15,961 nt of DNA, taken from NCBI GenBank assembly GCA_903904275.1, contig CAIVBX010000264.1, positions 1 to 15,961 of the forward strand, given 5' to 3'. The notes beneath the pieces are model-generated. The model saw only the letters and a list, made by a program, of their open reading frames with translations. It had not been told where the DNA came from and did not search any database. The DNA comes from an uncultured Pseudomonadota bacterium (GTDB taxonomy: Bacteria; Pseudomonadota; Gammaproteobacteria; Methylococcales; Methylomonadaceae). Below, in pieces: positions 1-7,653 of this stretch (positions are counted from its first letter, which is position 1; the number at the start of each line of letters is the position of its first letter). A program made the position numbers and the translations under genes.

Positions 1-74
1 AGTGATTCGCCGCTTTCGCCGGTGAATTCAAAAGGAGGATAATTCTGTGTACTGGCAAAACGAACCGCCCCGCC

Positions 75-905
75 GTGCTCTTTCAGCCATATCTGTTCTT
101 GCTGCGTTCAACGTTAAATTTATTTTCAAATTTACGTCCTGCGATTTTATACCCACAACTTGCCGATGCTTCAACCTTAAAACCCGAAATCGTTTCTGGT
201 TTAGATTTGATGATTGTGCGCGAACTCACGGGTGGCATTTATTTCGGTCAACCACGCGGTGTTCGTGTTTTAGAAAACGGTGAACGCCAAGGTTTCAACA
301 CCGCAACTTATACCGAATCTGAAATCCGCCGTATCGCACATTCGGCATTCAAAATCGCGCAAAAACGCAATAAAAAATTATGTTCTGTTGATAAAGCAAA
401 CGTTCTCGAATGCACTGAATTCTGGCGCGAAATCGTTACCGAAGTGGGCAAAGAATATCCCGACGTTGCACTTTCACACATGTATGTTGATAACGCGGCA
501 ATGCAACTCGTCCGTGCGCCAAAACAATTCGACGTGATTTTAACTAGCAATTTGTTCGGCGACGTGTTGTCAGATTGCGCGTCAATGCTTACAGGTTCAA
601 TTGGTATGTTGCCATCTGCATCACTCAATGAAACGGGCAAAGGCATGTATGAGCCAATTCATGGCTCTGCGCCTGATATTGCAGGCAAAAACATTGCAAA
701 TCCATTAGCCACAATTTTGTCAGCGGCAATGATGTTGCGTTACACCTTCAACAATGAAGTGGCGGCAGCGCGTATTGAACAAGCGGTAAATGATGCGCTT
801 GATGCGAACGTTCGCACAGTGGATATTTATTCAGAAGGCATGACCAAAGTGAGTTGCTCAGAAATGGGTGATGCGGTGGTGACTGCTTTGAAAAATCGGA
901 GTTAA
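75..905 (+). CDS. leuB: 3-isopropylmalate dehydrogenase, 5'-partial and disrupted at its left end
   Basis: LeuB is the cytosolic NAD-dependent enzyme that oxidises and decarboxylates 3-isopropylmalate in leucine synthesis. Family landmarks appear in order: NLFSNLRPAILYPQL, the RELTGGIYFGQPRG loop, the Lys/Asp-containing YVDNAAMQLV segment, the SNLFGDVLSD metal-binding stretch and the C-terminal EPIHGSAPDIAGK motif. LeuB is usually about 360 residues; roughly the first 100 are not present here as clean sequence. Confident homology in this frame begins near base 111. The GTG at 75 is only the first in-frame start codon, not a believable start. Upstream, LeuB-like pieces (YWQNEPP...RALSAI) lie in the neighbouring +2 frame, and all three forward frames carry stops. 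The gene therefore enters from outside the window with one or more frameshifts or sequence errors. asd follows after 2 bases, as in leuCDB-asd clusters. Confidence 0.9.
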   Translation: MLFQPYLFLLRSTLNLFSNLRPAILYPQLADASTLKPEIVSGLDLMIVRELTGGIYFGQPRGVRVLENGERQGFNTATYTESEIRRIAHSAFKIAQKRNKKLCSVDKANVLECTEFWREIVTEVGKEYPDVALSHMYVDNAAMQLVRAPKQFDVILTSNLFGDVLSDCASMLTGSIGMLPSASLNETGKGMYEPIHGSAPDIAGKNIANPLATILSAAMMLRYTFNNEVAAARIEQAVNDALDANVRTVDIYSEGMTKVSCSEMGDAVVTALKNRS

Positions 906-907
906 AA

Positions 908-1930
908 ATGACTAAAACGTATAACGTCGCCGTCGTTGGCGCAACAGGCGCAGTCGGCGAAACCATGCTCGAAATTTTAGCCGAACGTAATTTCCCTGTT
1001 GGCGAAGTTTATGCACTTGCCAGCGCAAATTCGGCAGGAAAACGTGTTGAATTCAAAGGTGGCACATTGGTTGTGCAAGATTTGGCGACTTTTGATTTTT
1101 CAAAAGTGCAAATTGGTTTGTTTTCACCTGGTGCATCGGTTTCGGAAATTTACGCGCCAATTGCCGCGGCGGCTGGTTGTGTCGTGATTGATAACACCTC
1201 GCAATTTCGCTACGTCGATGACATTCCGCTCGTCGTTCCAGAAGTCAATCCACAAGCGATTGCTGATTATAAAAATCACGGCATTATCGCGAATCCAAAT
1301 TGCTCGACGATTCAAATGCTTGTCGCGTTAAAACCGATTCACGATGCGGTTGGCATTACACGCATTAACGTGGCGACGTATCAAGCCGTTTCAGGCACGG
1401 GCAAAGAAGCGATTGAAGAATTAGGTCAGCAAACGATGGGAATTTTTAATTCTAAAAAGCCTGAACCAAAAGTTTATCCGCACCAAATCGCGTTCAACGT
1501 CTTGCCGCAAATCGATGTCTTTATGGACAACGGCTACACCAAAGAAGAAATGAAAATGGTGTGGGAAACGCAAAAAATTATGGGCGACAAAAACATTTTG
1601 GTGAATGCAACAGCCGTTCGCGTGCCTGTTTTTTACGGACATTCCGAAGCCGTACACATTGAAACACGCGATAAAATCACCGCTAACGAAGTACGACAAT
1701 TGCTCGAAAAAGCGAACGGTGTAACCGTTATTGATGAACGTGAAAATGGTGGTTATGCAACAGCGGTAACACATTCGGCTGGTCAAGATGCAACATTTGT
1801 AAGCCGTATTCGTGAAGATATTTCACATCCACGCGGCATTGATTTATGGGTCGTTTCTGACAATATCCGTAAAGGCGCGGCGTTAAACAGTATTCAAATT
1901 GCTGAAGTGTTAATCCGCGATTTCCTCTAA
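908..1930 (+). CDS. asd: aspartate-semialdehyde dehydrogenase
   Basis: Asd makes L-aspartate-4-semialdehyde from aspartyl phosphate with NADPH, the branch point to lysine/diaminopimelate, threonine and methionine. The 340-residue protein is complete. An N-terminal nucleotide-binding loop GATGAVGE is at residues 11-18, the active-site cysteine is in NPNCSTIQM (Cys132), and the substrate and catalytic His region is RVPVFYGHSE (His245). The length matches the shorter ~340-residue class rather than the ~367-residue enterobacterial form. The start is fixed by a GGAG ribosome binding site at 898-901, lying in the last codons of leuB. The two genes are 2 bases apart and almost certainly share a transcript. 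A hairpin follows the stop. Confidence 0.96.
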   Translation: MTKTYNVAVVGATGAVGETMLEILAERNFPVGEVYALASANSAGKRVEFKGGTLVVQDLATFDFSKVQIGLFSPGASVSEIYAPIAAAAGCVVIDNTSQFRYVDDIPLVVPEVNPQAIADYKNHGIIANPNCSTIQMLVALKPIHDAVGITRINVATYQAVSGTGKEAIEELGQQTMGIFNSKKPEPKVYPHQIAFNVLPQIDVFMDNGYTKEEMKMVWETQKIMGDKNILVNATAVRVPVFYGHSEAVHIETRDKITANEVRQLLEKANGVTVIDERENGGYATAVTHSAGQDATFVSRIREDISHPRGIDLWVVSDNIRKGAALNSIQIAEVLIRDFL

Positions 1931-1938
1931 TTTCATTC

Positions 1939-1964
1939 GGCGTACAAATCTCGGTTTGTGCGCC
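1939..1964 (+). terminator. hairpin after asd, possible terminator
   Basis: The arms GGCGTACAAA (1939-1948) and TTTGTGCGCC (1955-1964) pair over 10 bp with one G-T wobble and a 6-base loop. The downstream sequence is only moderately T-rich (ACTTCATTATTCGTTT), so termination may be partial. It lies in the 55-base gap between asd and the BatD-like gene. Confidence 0.5.
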
Positions 1965-1985
1965 ACTTCATTATTCGTTTAGAAA

Positions 1986-3683
1986 ATGCCTCTTTTCATT
2001 CTATTTTTCTCACTTTGGTTAGCAGGTTTTTCAACCAACGTTTTTGCCACTGACATTACAGTTGAAGTTGACAGAAACCCTGTCAGCGTCGATGAAACGT
2101 TTCAAATCACTTTCACTGCTAACGAATCTCCTGATGATGACCCCGATTTCAGTCCGTTAGAGCAAGATTTTACGATTCAAAATGAAAGTAAAAGCAGTCA
2201 AATGACATTGATAAATGGAAAATCCAATTACATAACTCAATGGGTTGAGACGGTTACAGCAAAAGATTCAGGTAATACAACCATTCCCATTATCAAATTT
2301 GGAAAAGATTTAAGTCGCGCCACGCCCATTAAAATTTTGCCAAGTTCTGATAATAAAACGATACAAAATGATGATAATTTATTTTTAAAAGTTGAGGTGA
2401 ATACCAAAAAACCATTCGTTCAATCACAAGTGCTGTACACAGTGAAATTGTATCGGCGCGTCAGTTGGACTAATGCAAGTTTGAAAGAACCTGAATTAAA
2501 TGATGCGGTTATTGAAAAGTTAGGGGATAAAAAATACAGCACACAAATAAACAGAATGACATACGAAGTTATCGAACAAAATTACGCTATTTTTCCTCAA
2601 AAAAGTGGCACGGTAATTATTAAACCGCTTATTTTAACGGCGGATGTTCTTGTTCATGGACGACAATCATTTTTCGGCACGTCAATGACAAAACATCAAA
2701 TTGTCGAATCCGATTCGATAACGTTAAACGTGCAACCAACACCCACAACATTTAAAGAATCACATTGGCTTTCAGCTGAAAATGTAGAATTAACGCAAAC
2801 GTGGTCGGGCAATTTCTCACAAACGAAAGTGGGTGAACCACTAACACGCACAATAAAATTGGTTGCAAATGGCGCAATGCTTGGGCAATTACCCGAATTA
2901 AACAATGTTAAAAACGATTCGCAACTTAAATCACATCCCGCACAACCTGTGTTACATGAAGATAAAACATCTAATGGCATTGTCGCAAGTCGAGAAGAAA
3001 GTGTTGTTTTTATTCCAAATAAAGCAGGCGATTACACCTTGCCTGAAATTCAAGTTTCATGGTTTAACACACTTTCTCAAAAAGTAGAAACAGCAACATT
3101 ACCCGAAATGAATCTGACCGTTGCGGACAACGAAAATGCACCTCAAATCCCTGCAACACCTGATGTTGTTGAAGAAAAACAAATTCCAACAACATCTATA
3201 GAGCCAGCACCAGTCATTCAAAATCTGATTTCAGAAACACCGAAAAATGATTTTATTTGGCAAAGTATTGCTATTTTTTCAACGCTTGGTTGGTTGATAA
3301 CGGTCGGATTTTGGTTTTTAAAACGAAACGTTACGCCCAAAGACATTTCAGAAATCCAAGAATCTCCAGTAGAAATTTCATTAACCGCGTGCGTAAAAAA
3401 TCTAAAAACAGCTTGTGCAAATAACGATGCAAATGCCGCAAAAATCGCCTTACTCGAATGGGGAAAATGGCAATTTAATGAAATCAGTTTAGGCGCAATT
3501 GCCCCACATTGCGAAGCGCGTTTGCGTGATGAAATTCTGAATCTCAATGCCTCACTTTATGCGAAAGAATCGCAAATTTGGCAAGGTAAAGAATTATTCA
3601 AAACATTTAGCGAAAATAATGCACGAGCAAAATTAACAACTCATGCCAAAACTGACGCATTACAACCATTGTATAAATTATGA
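1986..3683 (+). CDS. BatD-like protein (oxygen-tolerance family), signal peptide and C-terminal membrane anchor
   Basis: The 565-residue product starts with a signal peptide (hydrophobic residues 2-18, likely cleavage after NVFA at residue 22). A large beta-rich extracytoplasmic part follows (TDITVEVDRNPVSVDETFQ..., with repeated TYEVIEQNYAIFP-type segments), then one membrane segment at about residues 423-447 ending in FLKR, then a ~115-residue cytoplasmic tail. This is the architecture of BatD. BatD proteins usually sit with MoxR ATPase and vWA proteins BatA/BatB, and are thought to take part in envelope stress or enzyme maturation. None of those partners is in this window. The start at 1986 has only a weak upstream RBS, but the signal peptide begins there. 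The TGA stop overlaps the ATG of the next gene (ATGA, 3680-3683), so the two are translationally coupled. The family call is from sequence pattern; the exact role is unknown. Confidence 0.75.
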   Translation: MPLFILFFSLWLAGFSTNVFATDITVEVDRNPVSVDETFQITFTANESPDDDPDFSPLEQDFTIQNESKSSQMTLINGKSNYITQWVETVTAKDSGNTTIPIIKFGKDLSRATPIKILPSSDNKTIQNDDNLFLKVEVNTKKPFVQSQVLYTVKLYRRVSWTNASLKEPELNDAVIEKLGDKKYSTQINRMTYEVIEQNYAIFPQKSGTVIIKPLILTADVLVHGRQSFFGTSMTKHQIVESDSITLNVQPTPTTFKESHWLSAENVELTQTWSGNFSQTKVGEPLTRTIKLVANGAMLGQLPELNNVKNDSQLKSHPAQPVLHEDKTSNGIVASREESVVFIPNKAGDYTLPEIQVSWFNTLSQKVETATLPEMNLTVADNENAPQIPATPDVVEEKQIPTTSIEPAPVIQNLISETPKNDFIWQSIAIFSTLGWLITVGFWFLKRNVTPKDISEIQESPVEISLTACVKNLKTACANNDANAAKIALLEWGKWQFNEISLGAIAPHCEARLRDEILNLNASLYAKESQIWQGKELFKTFSENNARAKLTTHAKTDALQPLYKL

Positions 3684-4627
3684 TTTTTTTACCCAAAGCG
3701 TTTATCGAAACGGTTGAAGGCTTACTTTTTGCCATCGTAGCAGAAGGTTTAGAAAATGGAAAAGTACGTTGTTTTTTGCGTTACGTTCAAAATGAAAATG
3801 GAACGTGGCGCAAAGTACAAACTGACGAGGCAAATGAATTACTCGCAACACGTTATCCTGATTATCTTTTTCATTCGACCGAATTTGATGCCGATTTACA
3901 TGCCGTTTCAGTCGAAAATATCACTAAACATCATCAACCCAAACAACGTTTAAAGCAGCTTTTAGACAATTTATCACATGATGAAATTGAGAAGGATTGT
4001 GTGAATTTATGCCAATTATTTGACCAAACTGACATTGACTTAAATCAATTTGGTGTAACGGGTTCATTGCTTATCGGACAACAAAAAAACTCGTCTGATA
4101 TTGATTTAGTTTGCTACAACATAGACACGTTTCAGCAATGTCGAAACGTTGTTCAAAATTTAATTCAACAAAAATTATTAACGGCATTAAATGAAAATGA
4201 TTGGTGCGAAAGTTATGCACGCCGTGATTGTGATTTGAGTTTTAATGACTACGTTTGGCATGAAAAACGTAAATTTAACAAAGGGTTAATCAACGGACGA
4301 AAATTTGATTTAAGTTTGGTAGAAACCAATAAAATTGATAAAACGATTTATCAAAAACATGGCGTAATCACAATTCAAACAAAAGTGGAAGATGATTCCC
4401 GTGCGTTTTGTTATCCCGCCGAATTCAAAATCTCACACCCTAAAATTAAAACAGTCGTTTGTTTTACAGCCACTTATGTCGGGCAAGCTCAAAATGGTGA
4501 AATAATCGAAATTTCGGGGCAACTTGAACAAGATGAATATGGAAATCAACGCCTCATTGTGGGTTCAAACCGCGAAGCGCGTGGCGAATACATCAAAGTG
4601 TTACCGCCCATTGTTCAGACATTTTAA
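3680..4627 (+). CDS. predicted nucleotidyltransferase (Pol-beta-type fold), archaeal-like
   Basis: This 315-residue cytosolic protein carries the signature of minimal nucleotidyltransferases. A GS helix start is in GVTGSLLIG (Gly128-Ser129), the metal-binding pair is in SDIDLV (Asp140 and Asp142), and a plausible third carboxylate is in KFDLSLV (Asp210). An N-terminal domain (residues 1-75, AFIETVEGLLFAIV...) and a C-terminal beta-rich domain (about 225-315, with VVCFTATYVGQA and GSNREARGEYI) flank the catalytic core. From memory, the three-part arrangement, and especially an opening of the form FIETxEGLxF, resembles a family of predicted nucleotidyltransferases mostly seen in archaea. Its substrate is not known. 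It is co-translated with the BatD-like gene (4-base overlap), and its last 35 bases overlap the convergent pqiC-like gene. The fold is well supported; the function is not. Confidence 0.75.
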   Translation: MIFLPKAFIETVEGLLFAIVAEGLENGKVRCFLRYVQNENGTWRKVQTDEANELLATRYPDYLFHSTEFDADLHAVSVENITKHHQPKQRLKQLLDNLSHDEIEKDCVNLCQLFDQTDIDLNQFGVTGSLLIGQQKNSSDIDLVCYNIDTFQQCRNVVQNLIQQKLLTALNENDWCESYARRDCDLSFNDYVWHEKRKFNKGLINGRKFDLSLVETNKIDKTIYQKHGVITIQTKVEDDSRAFCYPAEFKISHPKIKTVVCFTATYVGQAQNGEIIEISGQLEQDEYGNQRLIVGSNREARGEYIKVLPPIVQTF

Positions 4628-5153
4628 GAAGCAATTGATTCAAATTTTTAACAGAGGTTGCATAGGTTTCATCGTGTAATGGTTGTTCTAAATTCATTGA
4701 ATCATGTTTTAAAACGGTGTGTGTTTTTTCATTCAAAATTGTCCAATCAACAGAAAGTGAAAGCATTTTTCCCAACACAATTTCTAAACGTGTTACGTCA
4801 ATCACCAACCGATAATCCACCATGCCAAGCAAACTCCATGGATAGGCTTTAAACCAAAACTCGGGATGTTGTGACGCTAAATTTTTTGCTAACACTTCCG
4901 TCATGTTTTGCTTTAACAACGCCGCCCATTGATGTTGTTCAGCGAAATGTAACGTACCATCCGAATCGCGCGTCACAATTTGTTTGCGTTCTAATTCACT
5001 TGGCAAACTAATTTGAGCAACACCAATTAACGGTTTTTTATTAGTCGATGAAATGATTGGTGAATTCACCGCTTCCAAACTATAAAATTGCGTTGGTGGT
5101 GATGTTGCACAACCTTGCAACAGAACTAAACTTATCAAAATGATTTTTTTCAT
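4593..5153 (-). CDS. pqiC: PqiC-like lipoprotein (ABC-type transport auxiliary / DUF330)
   Basis: A lipoprotein of 186 residues. The signal peptide MKKIILISLVLLQGC has a lipobox LLQG with the acylated Cys at residue 15. The mature part has the PqiC/DUF330 pattern: FYSLEA near the N-terminus, the IGVAQISLPSELERKQIV strand, and a WAALLKQNMTEVLAKNL helix. In E. coli, PqiC is an outer-membrane lipoprotein that docks the PqiB needle for lipid traffic between membranes. The start overlaps the end of pqiB by 4 bases (5150-5153), so translation is coupled. The 3' end runs 35 bases into the convergent nucleotidyltransferase gene, with no intergenic terminator. Asp13 and Gln of the lipobox region raise no problem for outer-membrane sorting; the residue after Cys is Ala. 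Confidence 0.85.
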   Translation of the reverse strand: MKKIILISLVLLQGCATSPPTQFYSLEAVNSPIISSTNKKPLIGVAQISLPSELERKQIVTRDSDGTLHFAEQHQWAALLKQNMTEVLAKNLASQHPEFWFKAYPWSLLGMVDYRLVIDVTRLEIVLGKMLSLSVDWTILNEKTHTVLKHDSMNLEQPLHDETYATSVKNLNQLLLKMSEQWAVTL

Positions 5154-6763
5154 TTTTCACCTTCTTCAGTTTTACCACTGACAACGGATTCAGGATGTTG
5201 CGCTAAATAATCCGTCAACTGTTTCACCGAACTCGCGGCTTGCGTCAATTCTTGTAACAATTGTTCGAGTTGATAATGTGTTGTCGCACCTGCTTCAAAA
5301 TTACTCAAGGCTTTTTGTGCAGTATTTAACGTTTTATCTGCGGAGTTTAACGTTTTATCGACCGTTCCCATTGTACCTTTGACGCTATTCAATGTATTTG
5401 TTGCCGCAGTGGTTGTGCCTTGCAAACCTTGTAACGTTTTATTGATTTCAGTCGTTAAATTTTCGAGCGGCAATTTTGCAATTTTATCCATAATAATGTT
5501 TGCCGAGTGCGTAAATTGGTCAAGTGAACTTGCCGTTGTCGGAAACTCTGGATAAAACGCTTGTCTTGAACTCAGCGTAATTTTACTTTGTGGATGAAAA
5601 TCTAAATCAACAAGTAATTGCCCTGTTAATAAACTGCCTGTTTGCAATTGTGCGCGTAAGCCTTTATCAATCAGCTGTTTAACCATTTCTTCTGGTGAAA
5701 CATCTACGTCAGGATTAACTTCTTTAATGCGTTCAGGTTGTAATTCCACAATCACGGGAATACGAATATCAGCCGTTTTTTCGTCTAATTCCAAACTAAT
5801 ACTTAATACTTTCCCCACAGGATAACCACGCAATTGCACAGGCGCACCTTCCGTTAAACCACGCACTGAACCATTGAAATACATTACATAATGCAACGTA
5901 TCTTTGTAAGTAATTTCAGTTGAATTTTCATAATTATCATAAAGTCGATACACCGTATCTTCAGGTTGAATTGTCTCGATGCTGTCTTCAGATGATGCAC
6001 GAAATGCAATCCCGCCGCTTAATAACGAAATTAATGGTCCAGTACGAACTTTGAAACCATCGGCACTTGCCGATAAATCAACACCACTATCAATCCAAAA
6101 ACGGGTATTTTTACGAATAAATTGATCGTAAGGTTTATGAATAAAAATCGTTAATCGAATTGCATCAGCTTCGGCAGAAAGTTCATGCGTTAAAACTTCG
6201 CCAACTGTAATCCCATGAAAGTTAATCGGTGTTCCTGTTTTCATTGAACCCAAATTATTGGTTTCTAAGATGAATTTTTTTCCTTCGGCATTTGCTTTTA
6301 ACGGTGGCGGATTACTTAATCCTTTAAAATCATGAATATGCTCACCCAAACCTGGTTTAAGTTCAATATACGCGCCTGAAAGTAACGTCCCTAAACCTGA
6401 AATGCCACCTAAACCGACTTGCGGACGCACAACCCAAAATTGGGTATTTTCTTTTAAATAATTACTTGAATTTGCATTCATTTGTGCAGTGACGACGATG
6501 GTTTTTAAATCATCATTGATGTTGATTGCTGTGACTTTGCCGACTTCAACATCTAAGTATTTAATTTTCGTTTTATCAACGTCCAATCCTTCAGCGGTTG
6601 GAAAACTAATCGTAACAACGTCTCCTTTTTCTGAAAAAGATTTATAAATCAACCAGCCGCTAACCAAAATTGCAATTACAGGCAAAAACCAAATTAACGA
6701 TAATTCTGTTTTTTTGTTGAGTTTGACTTCGTCAGCATCGAAAGTTTCATTAAAATCTGTCAT
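5150..6763 (-). CDS. pqiB: PqiB-like MCE (MlaD-domain) protein, intermembrane lipid transport
   Basis: This 537-residue protein is close in length to E. coli PqiB (about 546). A short cytosolic N-terminus is followed by one membrane helix (residues 21-43, LSLIWFLPVIAILVSGWLIY). Three MCE/MlaD domains follow at roughly 47-140, 160-260 and 290-400. The repeated motifs are GLDVDKTKIKYLDVEVGKV, TGTPINFHGITVGEV and EGAPVQLRGYPVGKV. The C-terminal part (about 430-525) is an alpha-helical, Thr/Ala/Leu-rich repeat (NTLNSVKG, KTLNSADKTLNTAQKAL) consistent with the coiled-coil needle. It is thought to form a periplasmic tunnel for lipids. The gene begins 3 bases after the mazG stop and overlaps pqiC. 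The inner-membrane partner pqiA is not beside it. Confidence 0.92.
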   Translation of the reverse strand: MTDFNETFDADEVKLNKKTELSLIWFLPVIAILVSGWLIYKSFSEKGDVVTISFPTAEGLDVDKTKIKYLDVEVGKVTAININDDLKTIVVTAQMNANSSNYLKENTQFWVVRPQVGLGGISGLGTLLSGAYIELKPGLGEHIHDFKGLSNPPPLKANAEGKKFILETNNLGSMKTGTPINFHGITVGEVLTHELSAEADAIRLTIFIHKPYDQFIRKNTRFWIDSGVDLSASADGFKVRTGPLISLLSGGIAFRASSEDSIETIQPEDTVYRLYDNYENSTEITYKDTLHYVMYFNGSVRGLTEGAPVQLRGYPVGKVLSISLELDEKTADIRIPVIVELQPERIKEVNPDVDVSPEEMVKQLIDKGLRAQLQTGSLLTGQLLVDLDFHPQSKITLSSRQAFYPEFPTTASSLDQFTHSANIIMDKIAKLPLENLTTEINKTLQGLQGTTTAATNTLNSVKGTMGTVDKTLNSADKTLNTAQKALSNFEAGATTHYQLEQLLQELTQAASSVKQLTDYLAQHPESVVSGKTEEGEK

Positions 6764-6766
6764 TGA

Positions 6767-7555
6767 TTATTCCATTGCCCGTTTAGCATCATTCCAAAAG
6801 TTGTCTAATTCTTCCAATTCACACTCTTTTAAAACGCGCCCTGCTGCCGCAACCTGTTTTTCAATATATTGAAAACGTTTAGAAAATTTTTGTGTACTTT
6901 GTTTTAATGCAACTTCAGGATTGACGTTTAAATGTCGCGATAAATTCACAACGACTAACAATAAATCGCCAATTTCTTCTTGAATATGTGCTTGGTTTCC
7001 TGATTCCCATGCTTCTTTTACTTCATCTAATTCTTCTAATACTTTGTCAAAAACAGGTGGAATTGTTTTCCAATCAAAACCATGTTGCGCGGCACGGTCT
7101 TGGATTTTTTCACATTCTAAAAGCGCAGGTAATGAACGTGCTACGCCAGATAACACACTTTCTAATTCAGGATTTTTTGCTTTGCGTTCATCCGCTTTAG
7201 ATTGTTCCCACGAAGCGTGACGTTCAGCGTCCGTTTCAAAAACAGCATCACCAAAAACATGCGGATGACGACGAATCAATTTATCTGAAATCGTTTCGGC
7301 AACTTGGTCAAACGAAAATAATCCGTTTTCGTTAGCAATTTGTGAATGAAAAACCACCTGTAACAACAAATCGCCTAATTCGGAACGTAAATCGTCTAAA
7401 TCATTGCGCTCAATTGCATCAACAACTTCGTAGGCTTCTTCGATAACGTAAGGAATCAATGTCGCAAAATTCTGTTTTACATCCCACGGACAACCTGTTT
7501 CTGGATGTCGCAATTGCGCCATAATATCCAACAAATTTTGAGTGTTTTTGAGCAT
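6767..7555 (-). CDS. mazG: nucleoside triphosphate pyrophosphohydrolase MazG
   Basis: MazG hydrolyses (d)NTPs to NMP and pyrophosphate, cleaning the nucleotide pool. The two MazG repeats are visible. The first has HPETGCPWDVKQNF, then EEAYE (39-43) and ELGDLLLQVVFHS (59-71), which carry the metal-binding acidic residues. The second has LEELDEVKEAW and EEIGDLLLVVVNLSRHL. I chose the ATG at 7555 (protein MLKNTQNLLDIM...), giving 262 residues, against 263 in E. coli. An in-frame TTG lies 14 codons upstream at 7597, but it would place the start ahead of a perfect TATAAT box, so it is unlikely. There is no good Shine-Dalgarno for either. It leads the mazG-pqiB-pqiC run with a 3-base gap to pqiB. 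Confidence 0.93.
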   Translation of the reverse strand: MLKNTQNLLDIMAQLRHPETGCPWDVKQNFATLIPYVIEEAYEVVDAIERNDLDDLRSELGDLLLQVVFHSQIANENGLFSFDQVAETISDKLIRRHPHVFGDAVFETDAERHASWEQSKADERKAKNPELESVLSGVARSLPALLECEKIQDRAAQHGFDWKTIPPVFDKVLEELDEVKEAWESGNQAHIQEEIGDLLLVVVNLSRHLNVNPEVALKQSTQKFSKRFQYIEKQVAAAGRVLKECELEELDNFWNDAKRAME

Positions 7556-7588
7556 GATTTTGTATTTTTTTAATGTAGTCGATGGCGA

Positions 7589-7594
7589 ATTATA
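7589..7594 (-). promoter_or_regulatory. -10 box of the mazG-pqiBC promoter
   Basis: On the minus strand the hexamer is a perfect TATAAT, placing a transcript start near 7582 and a leader of about 27 bases to the mazG ATG at 7555. The -35 region at 17 bp is poor (AATATC), so strength is uncertain or an activator may help. It sits in the divergent gap shared with the flavoprotein gene. Confidence 0.5.
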
Positions 7595-7653
7595 CAACGT
7601 ATAACGATTTTGATATTAAGATGTAATGAACTCAAAACTAAAAGTAAAACAAA

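Noticed and set aside
47..283. GTG-started reading frame with an AAGGAGG upstream at 31-37
   Set aside because: It overlaps leuB in another frame, its first ~16 codons look like a displaced piece of LeuB, and the rest has no protein-like character.
779..790. CAAGCGGT as a Pasteurellaceae-type DNA uptake signal
   Set aside because: I found only one occurrence in the window by eye; uptake signals should recur about once per kilobase.
7556..7597. Longer MazG from the TTG at 7597
   Set aside because: The codon precedes the TATAAT that probably drives the gene, and the shorter form matches the E. coli length and start.
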